NCBI GenBank assembly: GCA_948567375.1
Contig: OX419757.1
Location: 8,742,001-8,806,000 of the forward strand
From: Lunularia cruciata
Lineage: Eukaryota; Streptophyta; Marchantiopsida; Lunulariales; Lunulariaceae
Reading direction: 5' to 3'
DNA: 64,000 bases
The notes beneath the pieces are model-generated. The model saw only the letters and a program-made list of their open reading frames with translations. It did not search any database and was not told the DNA's origin. Position numbers and translations under genes: made by a program. This document shows, piece by piece, positions 45,992 through 57,589 of the stretch. Positions within the stretch are counted from its first letter, which is position 1, and each line of letters begins with the position of its first letter.

Positions 45992-46669
45992 TGTAACACC
46001 CATTATGTATGGTCTATAGGGATATTAAGTTTGGTATTGCAAGTAGTCAAGAAATATAATCTAAATGGAGTTTAGCCAAGCTTCTATATTAGTCATGATT
46101 AGTTAAATATAGTCCTAGCTTAGATAATGGTGACTCTATTCCAAAGGAATGGAAAAGAGGGAGTTTAACTATTTTGTCTTCTAGTGTATTGACTTGATAT
46201 TATTCATAGTTATTTGGCTTTGAGGAAAAATTGAAAACTCTTGGGCCCTTAAGCCTTGTTGGTGCAGATTTTTCTACAGTCCAAGTATAGCTCATGTGAA
46301 AAAATTCTTAACTTAGTTGGTAGATGATGATAAGACTACCTACTCATAGGATTATTCCCATTGTATGGATATTCCTTTAGAATTTATATGATTTTTAGCC
46401 AAGTAACTTGAGTTACTCTAGTAATTCATGATTTTGGTGTGTAACTTTCTCACAAGTATACAAGCTAGGGGTAAGGAATTACTCATCATCCTTTCATTTG
46501 CAACTATTTTTTGTTTACTTTTCTAATGAGCAACGGCTTGAGTCTTGGAGGTGCCTTGAGGGAGTGTGATGGAGTTTTGCTTCTTTGCCTTCTTAGTCCG
46601 TGGTGTGCTACCTAATAGCCATCAAAGGTTTATCTTGAGTGAAAGACAAGTTGGCTCATAGCTCCTACA
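45992..46669 (+). repeat. Lone D-family LTR
   Basis: Starts TGTAACACCC after purine-rich GGAAAGAGGGTA and ends ...CTCCTACA. It is related to the D1 LTR throughout, including CTTTGAGGAAA, CTCATCATCCTTTCATTTGCAA and GCCATCAAAGGTT. No element body is attached on the right. The purine tract on the left suggests a 3' LTR whose body has been lost; no target duplication is visible. Confidence 0.8.
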
Positions 46670-49303
46670 AAGGATGTGTATGGGTACTGCTCACAACATA
46701 GAGACCTATGCACAAATACATTATAAAATAAAATCAACATTCTCATAATGAAACATGAAAAGTGTAGAAAGAGTGAAAATACATTTACTAAAAATAAGGA
46801 TTGGTGTTACAAAGAAGAACACACCATGTTTCCAAAATAGCATCCAACTCTTAACCTCACTCACTCTCCTCATCTTGATGGTCATCCTCTCCATCCTCTA
46901 GTATCTCTACCGTAGTAAGGACAAAGACCTTATCTCTAGATTGCTCATATGTGACCTCATCTTCACCCATAAGACCACTCTCCAAAAATAAATGAGTCAT
47001 CAATTGATCCACAAAGCTCATCTTGAAATGCTCCTCCATTTGGATGCCTAAGCTACTTCTACAAGTACCATAACTCTTCCTCAATTGTTGGTAGCATAAG
47101 CTCTACCTAATCATAATCCTCACTCTGCACATGACATTTGTGTGATTACATGGAGAATGGAGTGCCCATGTACCACCTTTGGTCTTCAAGTGGAGATAAC
47201 AAGTAAACTAAGCATTTGGAAGAATGCACTTATGTAGGAAAGATGCATTGTTGAGCAGGACATCTCTTTGTTGCAAAGTCTCAAATTGGAACCACTCCTC
47301 TATCAACCCATATGTAACATATCTCCTTGTTGGTGTGGTACCTATGCTTAAAGCAAATGCATGGCATATGACATGAATTTTTAGAGTGAAAGGTCTACCA
47401 TGTACCAACCTTATATGTGTGTGACCTTATCCCAACTACATGCAAAATCTATACATAAAACAACATGCAAAAAATCTGAGAATTTGCAAAGAATGTCAAA
47501 TAAAAGCATATTTAGTTTGCTTGCAAGGAAGGTGGCTTTGCTCGTAGGGAAGTGATTTTCTCACAAGAAGGTGGATTTGCTTGCAAGGAGGGAAGATTCA
47601 CTTGCATGAAAGTGGATTTTCTTGAGACATTACTTGGAACAATGGCATTTGTGTTTGCATGGGATAATGCACTCTCAATCCTTCCAAGAAGTGGATCCGT
47701 TCATTGGGATTTGGGTTCACTCACGTAGGAGGTGGGCTTTGCTCTATAATATTTTGGGTTTGCTTGTGCACAATTGGGTTTGCTTGATTGAATGGGATGG
47801 GTTCGCTTGTAGAATGGGGTTTAGGGTTCATTGACAGATTGATAAAAAAGAAATGAAATAAATTCAATAGAAATTGACAACAAGAACTTCAGTTTGGAGA
47901 TAAAGACCACAAAATTTGAAAGTCAAGAGAATGCAAATGAAACATACATTACAATAGGGGTATTCTGATCCAAGACATATCTTCAAGCCTAGTGCATTCA
48001 TGTCTCCCTCCCAAATAAGTTTTATTGTAACTCTAACTTAGGTTTTCTCAAACCATACTAACTTGATTTGGGTCATATTATCTTGAAGTTGGTGGAATTC
48101 AATCATCCATTGACCTTTGTTGATGAGGACCATATATCAAGAGTCCCAAACTTCTTATATTCTTGGATTTCTACCATTCTTCCTTGTAGCTAAAATTGTA
48201 CATTGGACCAAAATTGCAACCTTTTCTCTCAAATTGCACTTCCAAAATTACCATGCACTTCCCATGTTTTAGATAGGCTGAAAATTACACTTCTATTGTT
48301 CCCTTTAGATTTGTGAAGCCCTATGGATTTGTTCTCTTTACTTTCACTTGCCAAACCTCTCCCAATGTCTCCTTATCCTTTTCCCTATTTCCCCTTGAAA
48401 TTTTTTTTCCCCAAGACCTCTCTCTATTCTTCTTCTCATGATTTTTCCCTCTCTTTCCTCTCCCACACTTCTTTTGATTTCTCCTTCTCTTGATGTCTTC
48501 TTCATCCTAATTTTTTTCACTCTTCTTATTTCTCTTGGCCTTTGATAACAATATTTTTTGTCTATTCAAAAACTCTCATTCTCTCCCTCACCTCTCATGT
48601 GATCTGAGTATTGTACTCCTTTGAGTATAGTCCTCTACAAGAAATGCTATCAACAGATTTAACCTTCTTTGTATGAAATGCCTTCTTCTAACAAATTTAA
48701 CATTTGGAATCTAAACTTTAGATTCATTAAACATCAACTCCTCCACCTCTTGTCCAATTTTTTGAACATGCACACCCTTTTCAAAAAAATGGACTAACTC
48801 TTCTATTTTCTCTTATTGATTTGCACATATCTCTTAGAATTCAAATATTTCTTTATACTATGTTGAGTTGTCTCCAAAGTTCACATAATTTTGTATATTA
48901 AATTGAATTGCTTTTTATTCTCTACACTTGGAGTTCTCTAAATCTCCTAATGTAACATGTACAAATTCACACTTAATAAATTAAGAATTTTAATGTTACA
49001 ACAACATCACATCCATCACAAGTAATTCAATCAAACAAATTTTACAAATTCTGACCCAAGCTACTCCATTCTAAAACAAGGAATGCCACCTTACACCGTT
49101 TTCAATAAAAGAAATCTCAACCCATAACACAAGTGACTCCATCCATAAAATGAGCACCAAAATGTGCAACCTCCGCCCCAAAATAAGAAAACTCATTGCA
49201 TAAATACAAGTCACAATTCAAAAACATTCAATATTTATTCATATATCTCATACAAATATCTACCAAGTGCTTAATTTTATGCAAGGCAAGCCTCTACCTT
49301 TGA
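46670..49303. other. AT-rich stretch without a recognised gene
   Basis: Frames of 66-75 codons at 47084-46857 (acidic end, EDGEDDHQDEESE) and 47408-47208 on the minus strand have no recognisable motif. They could be pieces of a Harbinger accessory gene, as a Harbinger remnant lies next door, but nothing in them shows it. 47510-47830 carries the irregular GGATTTGCTTGC phrase series. Confidence 0.4.
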
Positions 49304-50108
49304 TCACTTAGTTTCCTCTTTGATCTGGCAATTGCTCCCAAAACCTAACTCACTCTTGTGAGTACTTGCATCACCTACACCAATGAATTGTGTGATATTG
49401 GCTTCACCTCTAACTAATTCATCCTCATCCTCCCACAAATTACACCTATCAATCAACAAGTTATACAATATAGCACAAGTGGAAATCCAATGCATGAGGT
49501 AGGAGTTATACTCTCTATTATTCAATCAAACTCTCAACTCTTGCAAAGAGTGCCAATGTACTTTCAATATACTAATGCAATGTTCATTTAGAGACTTTGT
49601 TTTAACCATGCAACGGTTGGAGTCCTTCCTTTCTTAAGTGTTAGGTTGTATAAAGAAAGCTACTAAATAACTCATTATCACAAATACAACATCTTGTATT
49701 AAATACTGATTTCTTTCAAATGATGCATATGTGCTTTGGTGATTTAGATCTAACCAAAGCTTGGACATTTTTAACATGTCATATCATAACATGATCTGGG
49801 CATTCTTGTGCAATGCCACACAATTCATTAGCCACTCACTAAACAATCACTATTCAATAAAGATTATAATTCACTTTCAATATGCACTAGAAATCACTTT
49901 CTCAAAGAAGACTTTAAATATGGAATCCTTTTAACTCTCATAGCAACCTGGATAATTTTTGCGCTTGTTTTCATAGATGACCTGACTGTTGATTGAATAA
50001 GTGCACTTTCTACTAAAGTAAATTTCCACATCAACAATGGAAATTTATGACAAGGAAACAAAGTACCATCCACTAATCCTACACACATGAGGAAACCCCC
50101 TTGCAAAT
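49304..50108 (-). pseudogene. PIF/Harbinger-like transposase, C-terminal half
   Basis: Minus strand: GGFLMCVGLVDGTLFP near 50100-50053, with the first DDE Asp in VDG (codon 50071-50069). The middle is decayed (49900-49600). Then VKTKSLNEHCISILKVHWHS (about 49609-49550), LNNREYNSYLMHW and STCAILYNLLIDRCNLW (about 49530-49435), and an acidic tail to the stop at 49304. The order and phrases match the C-terminal half of plant PIF/Harbinger DDE transposases. The upstream half is at 54420-53902, on the far side of insertion X. Confidence 0.78.
50104..50108 (+). repeat. Target-site duplication of insertion X, left copy (CAAAT)
   Basis: CAAAT directly before TGTGGTGCC. The same five bases follow the right end of X at 53902-53906. 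Confidence 0.85.
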
Positions 50109-50496
50109 TGTGGTGCCGACATTTTTTGTTTTTTCTCAAAATAAAGGAGAAGAAGTGTATAGAGAAGTTGGATTGCGCCTGTATGGCCAACAAAGGCGAA
50201 GAAAATTGGCTTTGGGATGAAACCCAAAGTAAAGTGACTTCGGGTCATAAGGCAACGTCCTCGGAAATGCCCTGTCAGCATACAATACGAAGTAACTTGT
50301 CTTCGGATCCGGGGGAGCTCAACCCAAGGCAAAGACAGTCTAACTACCTTTCGTCGGGGGCGAGAAATTCAAGAAGGGGCCGTTTCAAAACTGGCGGCTC
50401 ATACGCGCAAAGGTTGATTGACAGTGACAGGTGCATGCCGGAGGTGGGATTTCTTGGTAGAAACTTGAAGTGACGGAAAACAAAGAAGTGCAACTC

Positions 50497-50504
50497 TATA
50501 AAAA
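50497..50504 (+). promoter_or_regulatory. TATA-like box upstream of ORF X
   Basis: TATAAAAA lies 27 bases before the first ATG of ORF X (50524). A start site 25-35 bases downstream would fall at or just after that ATG, so either a later ATG (50662) is used or the box is chance. Confidence 0.3.
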
Positions 50505-50523
50505 TTGAAACTGCAACAAGAAA

Positions 50524-53108
50524 ATGTCCAGCAATTTTCCTTTGCCATTGAGGAGTCGTCTTGCAGGTGATCGGGGAAAGGGAAATAAAGTTGTACTCGA
50601 GTTAGTGTGCAAGGGAGAAGTCACGAGAGAGAAATTGAGAGACAGTAAGAAAGCAAAAGAGATGGGAGGAGGGAAGAAAAACTCTGAATTTGTAGTGAGA
50701 AATCATGCAATTCGGAGATTAGATGTAGTAGCGAGGATCGAAGTCTTGAGCCAACTTTGGATCACCTTTCTGGCATGGAACTGGAACAAAGGTTTTCCAG
50801 GATTCATGACAGAAATCATCGAGAGTAAATGTCTCAATGGTCCCGAGGAAGAAGGGAAGAGAGGAAATCTGGCTCGCTGGACAGAGTCGGATTGGAGACT
50901 CGTACCGGGAAGGAGGCGGGTTTGGAGCAAGGAGCCACGTTCTTGGGGAAAGGAGAGATAGCCCAAGAAACGCAGGAGGTGAGAGATGCCTTCTCGTCAA
51001 AGAGAACGAAGAATGGGTACAAAGTTGAGAGCTACAAAGACCCTCTGAGGAGAGGAATTGTGAGTGCACTAATGGCCATCCTGAAGCCGGAGAGAACCAC
51101 TTATGTGATGAAACACCAAGCGGTGTTCTTTCACAAGCTATTTGCAGGAGAACCGATCAATTGGGCAAGGTGTTTTCACGGGAGAACAAGGCAGATGGTG
51201 TGGAATCTGCGGGATAAGTTGCCTCCACACTACATCGTGCCATTTGCAGCACATTTCTACCTCAGGTTGAATTTGCTCAATTTAGCGGAGTGCAATAGAA
51301 TGGTGTCTCATTTCCATCCTGACTTGAGAAGAGAAGTCGACGCGGAGGAGCAGCAATACATTCTCCAAATCTGGAGCACGGACAATTACTACGCGAAGAT
51401 AGGGAAAAACATGGAGGTCGTGGTAAGTACCCCGACGAAGAAGAGAACTCGGCACGCAGAAGCCGAAGAAAACAAGAAACCTCGAAAGATGCAGAAAAGT
51501 AACCCGAGGTGAGGAATGGTGGTGATTGAGTCAGAAGATGAAGACTCAGAAGGCAAGGCCGAGCTCAAGACGGAGGACTCGGAACGTGAGGAGGAACCTG
51601 AGCTGACACTACAGAGCGGAGATACTAGCAGTGACAGTGAAGACGGTGGAGAAATGATCTCGGCACCAGCAGCTGAAGAATAAGAAGAAGAAGTGCAAGC
51701 CGAAGTAGAAGCCGAAGTAGAAGCCGAAGACAATGCGGCACTGGAAGACGAAGGACCGGTGCTCCAGGAGAAGAAGATCACAGTACAGCGAGGAGTTTGC
51801 TTGAGACGTAAGGTGAAGTGGGAGGCGGGGCCGAGTAAAGTGAAGGAAGAGGCAGAAGATAGCACGAGTAGTGAGGCATCAACCCCGATACGAAGACTTC
51901 AGAGAAGAAGGCGAGTATCAGGGGAACATGCAGAGAAACAAGAAATTACTCCGTGGGAGGAAGAAGTTGCCAGTGAGGGAGTAGAGTACCTGCAAGAGGT
52001 AGTATGGCCGCTGTTGGTGAAGTTGGAGAAGAAGAAGAAGGAGATGCAGTCAACTTGTCCAGAAGTAAAGACTGTATTGCAGGTGGTAGCAAGATTAGAA
52101 GAGGAGAACTTGGAGTTGAAGAGGAGTATAACCCGAGGTGAGAAGGAGAGAGAAGTACTGCAAGCGGAAGCAGTAGAGAGAAGTCAGATAATCGAAGACC
52201 TGAAGAGAGAAGTGAGCTATCAAGAGGATCTTGCGAGGAAGAGTGACATCGCAAGGGAGAGACAGGTAGCGGAGCACGAAATCTTGAAGCAGCAATTTGC
52301 TGATTCAAGAGTAGAGCTTATCCATGCTATGGCGAGGGTAGCATCAAAGGAACAAGAGCTCGATCGAGTGATGGAGAGTATGGAGGAGAAGAAGCAACTC
52401 TGGCAAAGAGAGTTATCTGTGCGGTATAGAGAAGAAGAGAGATTACGAGAGTTACTTCGTAATCAGGAAGAGAAAGTTGTACAGAAGGAGAAAGAGAAGG
52501 AAGCGGTGAAGGCCGAGTTTGAGGAAGAGTTGGCAATGTACAAAGAGGAATGGCTTGCAGATCGGGAATGAGAACAAAAGACAAGATTGGAGCCATTGAA
52601 GGAGATAGTCCTCAGAGTGAACGCAATGTTAAGTACAGAAGCCAGCGTTCGAATTGAAGAAGCGTGACTGCACGAGTTGAAGTTGTTGGTGCAGGAGACG
52701 AGGCGAAGACAAGCAAAGGACATGGAGATGAATGCCTTGTTAATCAAACTAAGAACTCGTGTAGATAGAAAGGTGTTAGAAGTAGAGGATAACATCTCAA
52801 TTAGATTAGACTTAGTGAAAATAGAGTTAGAAAAGCTTCGGCAAGATGTTAAGGCAAAACCCGAAGTAGATAACATAGGAATCCAAATGTCTTTGGAGTT
52901 GCCCTCAGAGACATTAGAGAAGAGTGGGTCGAAAGATGAAGAGTTAGATAGATTACCCACTAGTGCAATTTCAGATCAAGAAAGAGAATTGCTAGATCTG
53001 GTCGAAGAAGTAAGAGATGTGAAACCCGAGGAAAATGTAGTAGGAAGTAAGATTACTTTGGGTTCGGGTTTGAAAGCCGAGGAAGAAGTAGACATCCAAT
53101 CGGATTAG
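50524..53108 (+). pseudogene. ORF X: long coiled-coil protein of unknown function inside giant LTR
   Basis: About 860 codons if read through one frameshift and four stops. The first part (50524-50961) is basic and contains LWITFLAWNWNKGFPGF and GNLARWTESDWRLVPG. After a one-base loss near 50910 the frame 50829-51512 continues: YKVESYKDPLRRGIVSALMA, INWARCFHGRTRQMVWNLRD, KLPPHYIVPFAAHFYLRLNL. An acidic stretch (51540-51900) follows, then a long Glu/Lys/Leu-rich coiled coil (51960-53000) and the end EVDIQSD. Stops: TGA 51510-51512, TAA near 51681, TGA 52569-52571, TGA near 52665. No signal peptide, membrane segment or known enzyme motif. Homologue at 11815-14138. The globular part has a weak resemblance to a gag capsid, only by overall look. 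Confidence 0.65.
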
Positions 53109-53901
53109 TAACCAATTTGAGATTTGAAGGGGCAGATATGAAGAGGTGCATTGTCCTTTCGGATCTGCAGGTTAGAAGAGTTGTTGTAGAACGGTATAGT
53201 TGTTAGAACTGTCGATTGTTCACTACTTAAGAGTGACATTTGTAGGAAAATGTTGTTCAGTGCTCATTATTTCTGAGAATAGATAAAGCAAAGTGCTGTG
53301 AAGCAGTGCTCGTTGCTTGAGCTTGATTCCGAGTATCAACGTTGTACTTGTGTTTGTGAGTGTTTGGAGAAATTCAAAGTGCAAGTCAAAGTGCTTGTTG
53401 GATGTTGGATTCCACAGCCTTGATCTTCATTCTATGTGTTTGATCCTGAGTGAAGTGCAATCAAAGCAATGCCTTGACAGATCTGAGAGGAATTGTAGTG
53501 TTGGTGGTATTCTGCATTTGGGAGTGCAGTGCGAAGTTGATGTGAAGCAATTTCAATCGAGGAAGTTGTGCCTTCAGTGGAGAGGTGGAACACAATTCTG
53601 GGGCGAAGTCATTTTGCAGTGAAGTGCCGTTTTTGGGAGAGCCTGAATCATCACAATCAAGATTGTTTGGAAAGATTTGATGGAGTTGTGATTAAGGAGT
53701 GTTAATTTGTGACAAGACTGCGAGTCAGTGCTTGTTACTCTCTTCTGGGTGTGGTTTCTACCTAAGAGATTAAAGACGCAACCAAGAAGAACTACATGTT
53801 ATTGTTTGACTTCGTATTTGACCAATTCTGACTCGTATCTCTATGGGAACAAACTTTACTTACCCGATTACCGCAAAAGTGATATTTGCCGAGTTGTCAC
53901 A

Positions 53902-53906
53902 CAAAT
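53902..53906 (+). repeat. Target-site duplication of insertion X, right copy (CAAAT)
   Basis: CAAAT directly after the GTTGTCACA end of X; see 50104-50108. Confidence 0.85.
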
Positions 53907-54420
53907 ATTGATGAAATGCTTGCACTCTCTTCAATCCCAAGCAAATGTAGTTCCTTGTTCAAAACAGATAGTATTTCAATGTGTTTAGTCTTTGAGTAAA
54001 CTTGGTTCTAGACCTTGTACTTTTTCTCCATAAGTTTATTCCTCTAGTAACACAAGGTTCATTTCTATTACGTCCAAATTGATCTAATGTTACTGCAACT
54101 TGGAGCCATATAGGTGTTTAGTATCTTCCAAAAGCTTTCCTTCCTTTGAAAATAGTATGCACTTTGAGTAAATTCATCAAAGTAGAAAAGGAGTCCATAT
54201 CTATCTTCACAAGGTATTTGAAAGCTAACGGATCAAGCACAAAAAAAAATTTATATCCAAACTTTGTACTACACAATATTTGCATTCTTTCCTTCAAATC
54301 TTGTCTTTCATGGATAAATCCCCACCATCTCATAATAATATCTATATTATCCATGTTCTCTTGTTCTTTTCTCCATTTCCCATATATCCCAATCTCAAGA
54401 GAAATTGAACCATTCATCCT
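53902..54420 (-). pseudogene. PIF/Harbinger-like transposase, N-terminal half
   Basis: Minus-strand frame 54417-54118 includes DIIMRWWGFIHERQDLKERM and VKIDMDSFSTLMNLLKVHTI, the first helical region of Harbinger transposases (usually FRMSRETFDxLVxLL). After a stop it continues TPIWLQVAVTLDQFGRN, then QAFHQY up to the insertion point at 53902. Across X the frame carries straight on into LQGGFLMCVGLVDG. It is an old, broken copy. Confidence 0.72.
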
Positions 54421-55648
54421 CAGACCATTCCTCTACATTGTTTTTGAATTTGGCAATTTGAAAGTGCATGAACATTTCAATTCCCTCCTTTCTCGGTACT
54501 AAGGTAGGGCAATGTGAACCAATGAAGTAATCAATGAAATACTATTGTAATTAAAGTCACTTATTTTTTCACTCTCTTTTCATAAGTAAATTCTTACAAG
54601 AAGATACTTTCCAAATTATATTCTCTAGAGTTATCAATGTCAAAAGGAATAGGAAGTGTCAAATTGGGATTGCAACTACTAAACTATCCAAGAGTGAGCA
54701 AAGAAAATTCTATCAATATGGAATGTATCCATCCATGAACTATATGCATCACCATCTTGCACCTTTGTTGCAAAATGGAGAAATATGCCATTGATGACTA
54801 GAGGACAAAGGCACAAGAGATAGCGTAACAAAGGAAGTGATTTCAAATTGTCCAGTTTCTATAAGTGACACCTATCATCACATTCAAATTTAATTAATAA
54901 TGACTAATAATTTTTTACAAGATGTTCCATAATATTGAAGTAACACACAAGGATTTATAGGACCTAGAAAAGAAGACATGTATTAGGTTTATGGCTATAG
55001 GCTATAGCCCATAAAAAACTAGAGTATCTGTTGCCAATGCATTGCAAAAGTTTATGAAGCCTCCCATAACTTTTCTTTACAAAATGTTTACAAATGGAAA
55101 AACATCTAAGTGAATCCCAACTAAGTTGCACAAGGGAACTTTGTTGCTTTTTCTCTATATAATTTCTATAAATAGTTTAGCATACCAAGAGATAAGGTGG
55201 TTAATTATAGAAAAATGTGATTTAGATCAAGGTACCTCATCTCATCTTTATTTTTGGTATTATTTGGTGTAATGATGAATGATATTTCTCATCTAGTATT
55301 CCATATTTTGTATATGTGAATGGAGATTTAATTTGCCAATGATTTTTCTAATTTATATTTGCAAGCCTCAAATTTATCAAGATAAAGTCTTTTATATCCA
55401 ATTCTCACACTTTTCCCTTAATATTGGAAAAATTTATAATTAATGACATTCTCATGGATGACCTTACATTTCTTGGTAATTCTATATGTAATTACCTACC
55501 AAAGTCTCTCCATAAATTTATATATAGCTTTCCTATAGTGAGCTATCCCTTCTTTAGGGTTATATTCTTCCATCATGACTTGCCTTCTTAACATATCTAT
55601 ATTTGCCACCTCATCATGAGCCTATTATTTGGATTATCCTTTGGTGGA
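54421..55648. other. AT-rich stretch without recognised genes
   Basis: About 1.2 kb of strongly AT-rich DNA. I see no frame with a motif and no match elsewhere in the window. Confidence 0.5.
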
Positions 55649-56100
55649 TGTCATGCCATTTGTAGTGGCGCATCTAGATTGCTTGGACACTAGAGTTCCA
55701 ATGATAGTAGTTAGAGTTATTGTAGCAGTTTCTCAGAGACTACTTTCCGACGGTCAGATTTTGTATTTGGGGTACTGACTTCACGGTGGGGCCCATTGTC
55801 ACTTTGCATCATTTGCACCGTCGAGTGTGCCATCAGCGGGACTGTTAGGGTTTAGACCTAGCTCAAGTCTAGGGGGTATACTTTCAAAGTGCAGCTCCAG
55901 AGAGCTCACTTCTCTGATGTTGAGCCTTCGAGTTCTTGGCTATGGTGGATAGAGGCCGGCAAGCATCATTTGGATTCTCTATGCTTGAGTGGGTGTGGCT
56001 TGATTGTAATCAATGCCCAGTTGTTGGTAGTTTATAGAGTGACAAATCAAGTACTTATCTGAGTTGAGTTGAGTTGAGAGTGGTAAACAATCTGATTACA
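55649..56100 (+). repeat. 5' LTR of element E2
   Basis: 452 bases, TGTCATGCCATTTG to CTGATTACA, the plus-strand equivalent of 41079-40629. The pentanucleotide run GAGTTGAGTTGAGTTGAG lies at 56061-56078. It is followed by TCAGAGAAG as in E. Confidence 0.9.
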
Positions 56101-57589
56101 TCAGAGAAGTAAAATCAAGGGGAAATCAGGTGCAAGAACTTTAAGTGTTGGTGGTATCTCCAAGCTCTATGGATCATTGGTAGCTCGATTCAAGTTTGGT
56201 GTTTCCCTAGTGTGCAGAAGCTTGTTCAATTGATGCAGATTTGGCAATAAGGCAGATGGTGTGCGGAAGCGCTGGCCAAATTTTGAGCAAAGAAGGAGCA
56301 AATTTTGAGCAATGGTTGTGATTTTGAGCTCAAGAGGTGAAGACAAGACCAATTTGCTACGAGTTGGGCTCAGAAAGTCAAATTGAAGGTAGAGTTGGGA
56401 AGCTATTCTCATGAATTTGTGATTTGGAAAAACCCGTGTTGTCAATTTGGCTTGAGTAGAAAGTTAGCGGGGGATTTGGCGGACAGCCAACTTTATGTCA
56501 GATTTTACGTCAGATTTTGGTTGGAATTTACATTAGATTTTGGCCAGATTTGGAGGAGTTTTGCTAGTTTGGAGAAGTTTTCACCAATTTTAGAGGAGGT
56601 TCGAAGTGGCAAGAAGAAAGGCCTCATTTGGCTGAATTTCGGCACTTAGAGGCTGTGGGCTATGAGAGGCTACAAAGGCCTAGAAGGGCCAGCAAACCAG
56701 CTTGCTGACGTGAGGCTAGCTAGTTTAGAGTAGATTGTGGTCATTGGTTGGCAAAATCTGCCTTTCCTACTAGATTGTGCGCAACATGGTTTGACCCTTA
56801 GATCTCTTGTTCCTAGACTGGTGCCCTAGCCAACTGGTCCACCCTCACTTGTTGTCCTAGTGATTGTGCCATTGTTATCTATACACATGTAATTTTGGGT
56901 AGGAGAAGCAGTTTGATCCTATTCTTGGTGATCCTGGTAGCTTAGGACTTAGATACGAACTTCTCTTATGTCAAATGCCAAATGGTGGCAGAGTCAGTCC
57001 CGTGTTGTGTTATGAGATGGAGGGTTTTTGTTTAGATTTCTTTTGATTGGACTCCCTCCATTCTCTACTTCCTATTTGTGCACCACATTGGTGTGAGGTG
57101 CCCTAAATTTTGAGTGTTGGTGCTCTGGTGTGCTCTCGATAGTGAAGTTGGAGTGATGACCAGTCAGACTACCTTTGTTTCTCTCCGGTAAGGCAGGAAG
57201 TGATGACCTGCAGACCGTGAGAGTGCATGTTATGATGGTAGGTTATAGGTTGCCCTTTCCCCTAGTGTAGTTATCTCGGTTAGAGTTACATTAGTGGGTG
57301 GTGCTTAGTTGGTATTGGCACTTGGTGGTGTTGGCACTTGGTAGGGCACTTGCGGTTGTAGTTGGTGGTTCGGGTTTGTTGTTGCGATTACTTGGTCACG
57401 ACGGAGTTCTTTGGAGATTCTAGAGGAGTTAGCCTTGCAATACACAATGGGTTTACTCTAAGTGGTGCTCGATATCAACATGTATCTTAGGTCCCAATGA
57501 GGGAGGAGATTGACTTTGAGTTGGAGTTCGACACAAGAGTTGATTCAATTGAGAGTGCACTTGGTATGTCCACACCGTTGTTGTAGCAC

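Larger units (their letters stand above)
50109..53901 (+). mobile_element. Insertion X: probable solo giant LTR (3793 bp) with an internal ORF
   Basis: Begins TGTGGTGCCGACA and ends GTTGTCACA, flanked by perfect 5-bp CAAAT copies. TG...CA ends and a 5-bp duplication are hallmarks of LTR-element integration. No sequence repeats at its two ends and there is no gag or pol, so it is a single LTR left by recombination. From about 50773 to its end it matches the tail of gypsy element B (11815-14933). Removing it and one CAAAT restores an open Harbinger-transposase frame. It contains ORF X (50524-53108), a TATA-like box before the ORF, and about 790 noncoding bases after it. Confidence 0.75.

Noticed and set aside
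45992-46680. AAGGATGTG on both sides of the lone D-family LTR as a duplication
   Set aside because: The left copy is 20 bases away from the LTR start, not adjacent; a true duplication would touch both ends.
46857-47408. Two minus-strand frames as a Harbinger accessory (Myb-like) gene
   Set aside because: No Myb/SANT motif can be read, and the acidic end alone is not diagnostic.
50045-50332. Minus-strand 95-codon frame spanning the left end of X
   Set aside because: It crosses the insertion junction and mixes transposase antisense frames with LTR sequence; it is not a gene.
52463-52960. Long Ser-rich minus-strand frame opposite ORF X
   Set aside because: It is the antisense shadow of a Glu/Lys-rich coiled coil; such codons give open Ser/Leu frames on the other strand. 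The same holds at 12775-13287 and 13586-13993.
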